Shown here piece after piece: positions 50,101 through 56,100 of a stretch of 64,000 nt of DNA. The stretch covers positions 74,158,894-74,222,893 of the forward strand of contig OY992537.1 of assembly GCA_963921195.1 (NCBI GenBank), given 5' to 3'. The notes beneath the pieces are model-generated. The model saw nothing but the letters and a program-made list of their open reading frames with translations. It ran no database searches and was not told the origin of the DNA. The DNA comes from Pegoplata infirma (lineage: Eukaryota; Arthropoda; Insecta; Diptera; Anthomyiidae). Position 1 is the stretch's first letter. The number at the start of each line of letters is the position of its first letter. Made by a program: the position numbers and the translations under genes.

Positions 50101-53100
50101 TCTTTGACTTTTTCTATAACAAAAACTGTCTCAACTGAAAATTGTCATAGAAACTTTGACTTTTCTTTGAAAAAAAATGCAGATTCTGATAATTTTTTTT
50201 GTAAAAATGTCCCAGCATCTGATACAATTCACACTTTAAAAAAAGTCTTAAGTCTCTCAAAAAATTTTAAAATATAAAAAAAAATTATTTTTTTTTTTCC
50301 CCAACAGTTTTAAACTTACACAAAAATGAAGAATCTGATTGAGTTACATTCGAGAAAAATTCTTAAACATGTGCTGTTATGTAAATTTTTTGCAGCAGTG
50401 TTTTCCAGAAAATAGGTCCAAGTCCAAAAATGGACCGATTGCATCTATCTTTCGTTAGATTTTTAATAAGTGTAGAAAACACACACAAACCTATTTTAAG
50501 TGGATTGACCGGATTTACAGAATATGGGTCCAATTTTCTGAGCCCTAAAAAATTATGACTCTTTGAAGGCTTAAAAATATGAATAATTTTAGAACGATCA
50601 GAATTTGGAGTCCTAAAAGATTCATATTTGACACTTCTTTATGAACATTTGAAAATTTTTAAATTATTTTTCTGAACATTCATAAAAGAGTCCAAAAAGG
50701 CTCAGAAAAGGATAAGAATATTTATTTTTCTTTTACTGAGTCATAAAAGGGACCATTTTAAAAGGGACCATTTTAAAAGGAAAACATATTCATATTGATA
50801 TGTTTTCTGAGCGTCTAAAGACTCTTTTATCAGTCTTTTCGGAGTCCTGGGTTTAATCAAATATTTCCTGTTTTCATAAACATCACAGAAAAAAATAAAA
50901 AAAATATTTGAGTAAATTTTTAATACTATTGAGTAAAAAATTACTCAATTTTGCACCAGTAAACGATTTAATAGTATTGAGTAAATTTTTAATAAAAATT
51001 TATTAAATATTTGAAAAAAAATTTGAGTAAATTTTTAATGGACACAATTAAACATTTACTCAAAATTTATCTATTTTTTTTTTTTTTAAGTTTAAAAAAG
51101 TTTTAAATTTTTTTACAAAAAAAAAAAAAAACAAAAAACTTGTTTTTTCAAACTTTACCAAACATATTTATGTCTCAAAAACATAAGAAAATTTTATAAA
51201 AACGATCACAAACTTTCATATACATACACAAAAAACTATAAACTAAACAAGAATTCAAAAAACTATGAGAGTTAAAAAAAAAATAAAAAAACTATTAAAT
51301 TTTTATTAAATTATTTACTTAAATTGTTTTTAAAATTTTTGAGTAAATTTTTAATTGCGTCAATTAAAAAATTACTCAATTTTTGTTTTTAAATTTAAAC
51401 AAGTGATTACTCAAATTAGTTTCCTCCATATTTTTTTCTGTGATTGAGAGATTTATGTGAATTTTGGGAGGGTGACTTTTATGAGGAACCAGAAGAACTT
51501 GTCCGATTCCTTTAAAATTTGAAACGATTTTTTGTGAATACAAAATACGATCACCTTCCAAATTTGGGCGAATGGAGACTAGGTCTAAACATGGACCGAT
51601 TTTTTAAAACTTCAATAGGGTTCTGCTGTGTGCCAAAAGAAGGTTAAGTTTTAAATTTCAGCTCAATCGGTTAATAAGAGTATTGTGCGAAGAAATTTAT
51701 ATGGACAGACGGACGGACATCGCTAAATCGACCCCAAAAGTGATTCTGCACAAACTCAATTTACGCGGTACCACAGAATGGTGTAGGGTATAATAACCCA
51801 TGCCACTTTTGGGTCAAAATTCGGTCGAAATTTTCAAATAATTGTAGCTTTTTCCTGCGTTCAAGGGATTTAAAAAAAAAAAAGATCTCAAAATCTTATT
51901 CCATTGACATTTTATATATCTTAAGACAAACTGAGCCAAATCCGACTATTTTAACCCGTGCAGCCTTTCGATCAAAGTTTTGGATTTTTAAAAAGTTTTT
52001 ATCAGAAACTCTTAACTTTGATCGAAAAACTCAAGGGGTAAAATGTTCTGAATTGGGTCAAATTAAGTTTAAATGAAATTTTGTCTCAAGCTCTATGAAA
52101 TTTTCATCTTTCAATAATCCAAAATATTGGTGAAAATTTTTCAAAAACCAAAATTTTACTCGAATAATGCTACGGGTAAAATTTATCGGATTTGGCTCAA
52201 ATTAAGTTTTAAAGAAAGACTGTCCAAGCAGTATAAAAGGGTCAAAGAAAAGAAAGAAATTTTGAGATTTTTTTTTTTAATTTCTTGAACGTAGGAAAAA
52301 ACTGCAATTTTTTGAACATTTCAAATAGCAATATCTCGAAAACCGTTCGATCGATTTTTATACACTCCAACCACAATATGGGGGTATACACACTTTGTCA
52401 TTCCGTGTGTAACGCATCGAAATAATGGTCGTGGACCCTATAAATTGACGCCCTATGTTCAACATGAACTTTTATAAATGCCAAACGAGTTATACCGGAA
52501 AATGTAGAGGCTGTTATGGCGACGACATTAGAGAGCCGTGCGAAATTGCCCAGACTTGAAAGCAAAAAAGACTTCAAACAGTAATTTTTTTATTTTCTTT
52601 TCTATTACTAAGTTAAATTAATTTTTTCATTTACATATGGGGCATTCCATGTGAAATCGGACACTTTGAAAAACTTTTTTTTTAGATTTTCCCAATTTGT
52701 TTACAGTTTTTAGTACCCTTCGAAAACTCCTTCGTGGTAAATTTTCAGATTTTTTTGATGACCCTTTCAAAAGATATCGAATTTTTAAAAATTGGTAGTT
52801 TGTTCCTTTACTCAAACTTCTTTTAATCATAACTTCTTCAATAATGGTCCAAATTTAAAATTTTTTTTTTCAAAATTTTTGTTTTTTTACGTACTTTTAA
52901 AAAAAAAATCCCAAAAAATTCTTAAAAGCGCTCTAGTATGCGATTTTTAAGTTTTAATATTTAAATCTCATTTTTGAAAATGTTTGTACTCTTCGATTTT
53001 TTTGAAATTTTTTTGTGTAAAACTTCTATCAATTCTACAAATTTTTTGCCCAGGAAGATCGTGGGATAACGATTATTACTATTTTTTAAAATTTTTTGAA

Positions 53101-56100
53101 AAAATTTTATTGTAATTTTCCAATCTTAAAATCATTTCTACTGCTCCAATGGTGCGTCATAGAGGGGTCCTTTATAAGACCGACCCCCATTAATTTTTAC
53201 GTCTTAAGATTTCTTTGGAACAAACTAATACCCTATCTCCAATTTCTAAGGGGGCTCCCACACAAAACGACATTTTTTAAAATGTGTTCCAACCGCTCTA
53301 ACTGCCCTAATAGTGCCCTTAGAGCCACAAAATGTATGACCGACCCACAATATTTTTTTAGTCTAAACATTTTCTCTGAACACACCTTCCCTCTATCTTT
53401 AACTGTTAAGGCGGTTCCCATACAATTTTTTTTATTTTTTGTAAATTTGTTTTATTTAATCAGCTTCTACCGGTCCAATGGTGCATCCGAGAGGGGTCAT
53501 TAGTGAGACCGACCCCCATTTATTTTTACCCTACAACATTTTTTCAAAACATACCTACGCCCTATCTCCACTCCCTAAGTAGGCTCCCATACAAAATTAC
53601 ATTTTTATAAAATTTGCCCCAACTGTTATTTGTATGGGAGCCTACTTAGGGAGTGGAGATAGGGCGTAGGTATGTTTTGAAAAAATGTTGTAGGGTAAAA
53701 ATAAATGGGGGTCGGTCTCACTAATGACCCCTCTCGGACGCACCATTGGACCGGTAGAAGCTGATTAAATAAAACAAATTTACAAAAAATAAAAAAAATT
53801 GTATGGGGACCGCCTTAACAGTTAAAGATAGAGGGTAGGTGTGTTCAGAGAAAATGTTTGGAATAAAAAAATATTGTGGGTCGGTCATACATTTTGTTGC
53901 TCTAAGGGCACTATTAGGGCAGTTAGAGCGGTTGGAACAAATTTAAAAAAATGTCGTTTTGTGTGGGAGCCCCCTTAGAAATTGGAGATAGGGTATTAGT
54001 TTGTTCCAAGGAAATATTAAGACGTAAAAATTAATGGGGGTCGGTCTTATAAAAGACCCCTCTATGACGCACCATTGGAGCAGTAGAAATGATTTTAAGA
54101 TTGGAAAATTACAATAAAATTTTTTCAAAAAATTTTAATAAATAGTAATAATCGTTATCCCACGATCTTCCTGGGCAAAAAATTTTAAGAATTGATAGAA
54201 GTTTTACACAAAAAAATTTAAAAAAAATCGAAGAGTACAAACATTTTCAAAAATGAGATTTAAATTTTAAAACTTAAAAATCGCATACTAGAGCGCGTTT
54301 AAGATTTTTTTGGGATTTTTTTTTAGAAAGTACGTAAAAAAACAAAAATTTTGAAGAAAAAAAAAATTGAAATTTGGACCATTATTGAAGAAGTTATGAT
54401 TAAAAGAAGTTTGAGTAAAGCAACAAACTACCAATTTTTAAAAATTCGATATCTTTTGAACGGGTCATCCAAAAAATCTGAAAATTTACCACGAAGGAGT
54501 TTTCGAAGGGTACTAAAAACTGTAAACAAATAGGGAAAATCTAAAAAAAAAGTTTTTCAAAGTGTCCGATTTCACATGGAATGCCCCATATGTATGTTCT
54601 GACTAAATAAATTTCTAAAGAGAAAAAATAAATAAAATAATAAAAATAAATAAAATAAATAAAAAATAATAAAATAAAGTGCCAAAAATGGTGGTTTTTT
54701 TAAATGTTTGTATGGGGAACCCCCCGGGGGAGTTCCAGGGGGTGTGCCACTGGCATGGGTGGATCGGCCCTCCAAAGTAAGTGGGGGTCGGTCATACATT
54801 TGGACTCGATTGGGGCACTCTAAATGGGTCAAAGTGGGATTTTTCAAAACTTGACCCTACGGGACAAAAGTCAACAGTTTGGGGGTAGTAGAATTCGTTT
54901 TAGAGGTATGGTTCCTTCGGCAAAGTTTCTTATTTTGATCCCTAGAATACGATTTTCACTGAGCCATGGGCGATTATTAAATCGACCCGCCCTAATATAT
55001 ACCCTATAAATTATATATATTATTGATCAGTGATTAATTCTAAGACATTCTAGCGATGTCTGTCCGTCCATCCGTTTGTGGAAGACACGATACAGTCCAA
55101 AGTCAGTCTCCTGAAATTTGGTACGAATATGGTCTTGGGCTGGTTAGTTTGGAAATGAGCAAAATCTAAGACAACCCAATTTTTCACAGTTTTTTTTTTT
55201 TTTGTAATTTTACTAAACAAATTAAACATTTTTATATCAGAAGGAGTTCAAAGTTCTGAAATTCGATCCAGGGGACAAGAAAATGTCATATGTTTTAGTA
55301 CACTCCATTTTTTGGGAGTGGATAAACAAAAATAACACTGCGGAACACTAAAAAATAAACAAGAGTTGCGACCATCATTTCTATATATTTCGGACAAGCT
55401 GATTCGAATGGCGTACTCCGTTTTTCGATGTATGGTACAGTTTTCTTGCAAAATGTCGTTAAAGATTTGCTGATTTCGAGCCAGTTTTTTAACAAAAAAA
55501 TTTGCAAAGTAAATGGTTTATAAATTTTATGACATGGAAAACAAAGATATGACTTGTAGCAACATTTCTTATGCAAATTTGGTTTAAAGCTTTTCAATTT
55601 AAGCACTTAAATTCGCGAATTTCTTCATTTTTTAAGGTTTTCGCGAAATTAACAGCCAAATTGGTCTTTGATACAAAACTTTCTTTTAATGAATCAAAAA
55701 TGCATCCTTAACAATACGAATAGTGGACAAAAAACAGCTATGTTATATGGACCATCATGATGAAAATCGCGAAAAACCGTTTTTTTGTATATGCCATCAT
55801 CACTTTACGAGATGATTTAAGGTTCCTTCTTTTAGTATATAATGTGGGAACCTTAAACAACTAACTGACCAAAAATTCGGCCAAAAAAGTTTTCATTTGC
55901 AAAAGTTATCTTAACAAAAACTATTATTTCAGTGTTTGCGATACAATAATTATAGTTTTTGTTAAGATAACTTTTGCAAATGAAAACTTTTTTGGACAAA
56001 TTTTGGGTCAGTTCGTTGTTTAAGGTTCCCACATTATATACTAAAAGATGAAGCCTCAAATCATCTCCTAAAGTGATGCTGCCATATACAAAAAAACGGT

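Noticed and set aside
52627..54593. Mirrored open frames of 60-135 codons in the 1.95-kb palindrome as real genes
   Set aside because: They occur as mirror copies in both arms, contain AT-rich filler and match no family I recognise.
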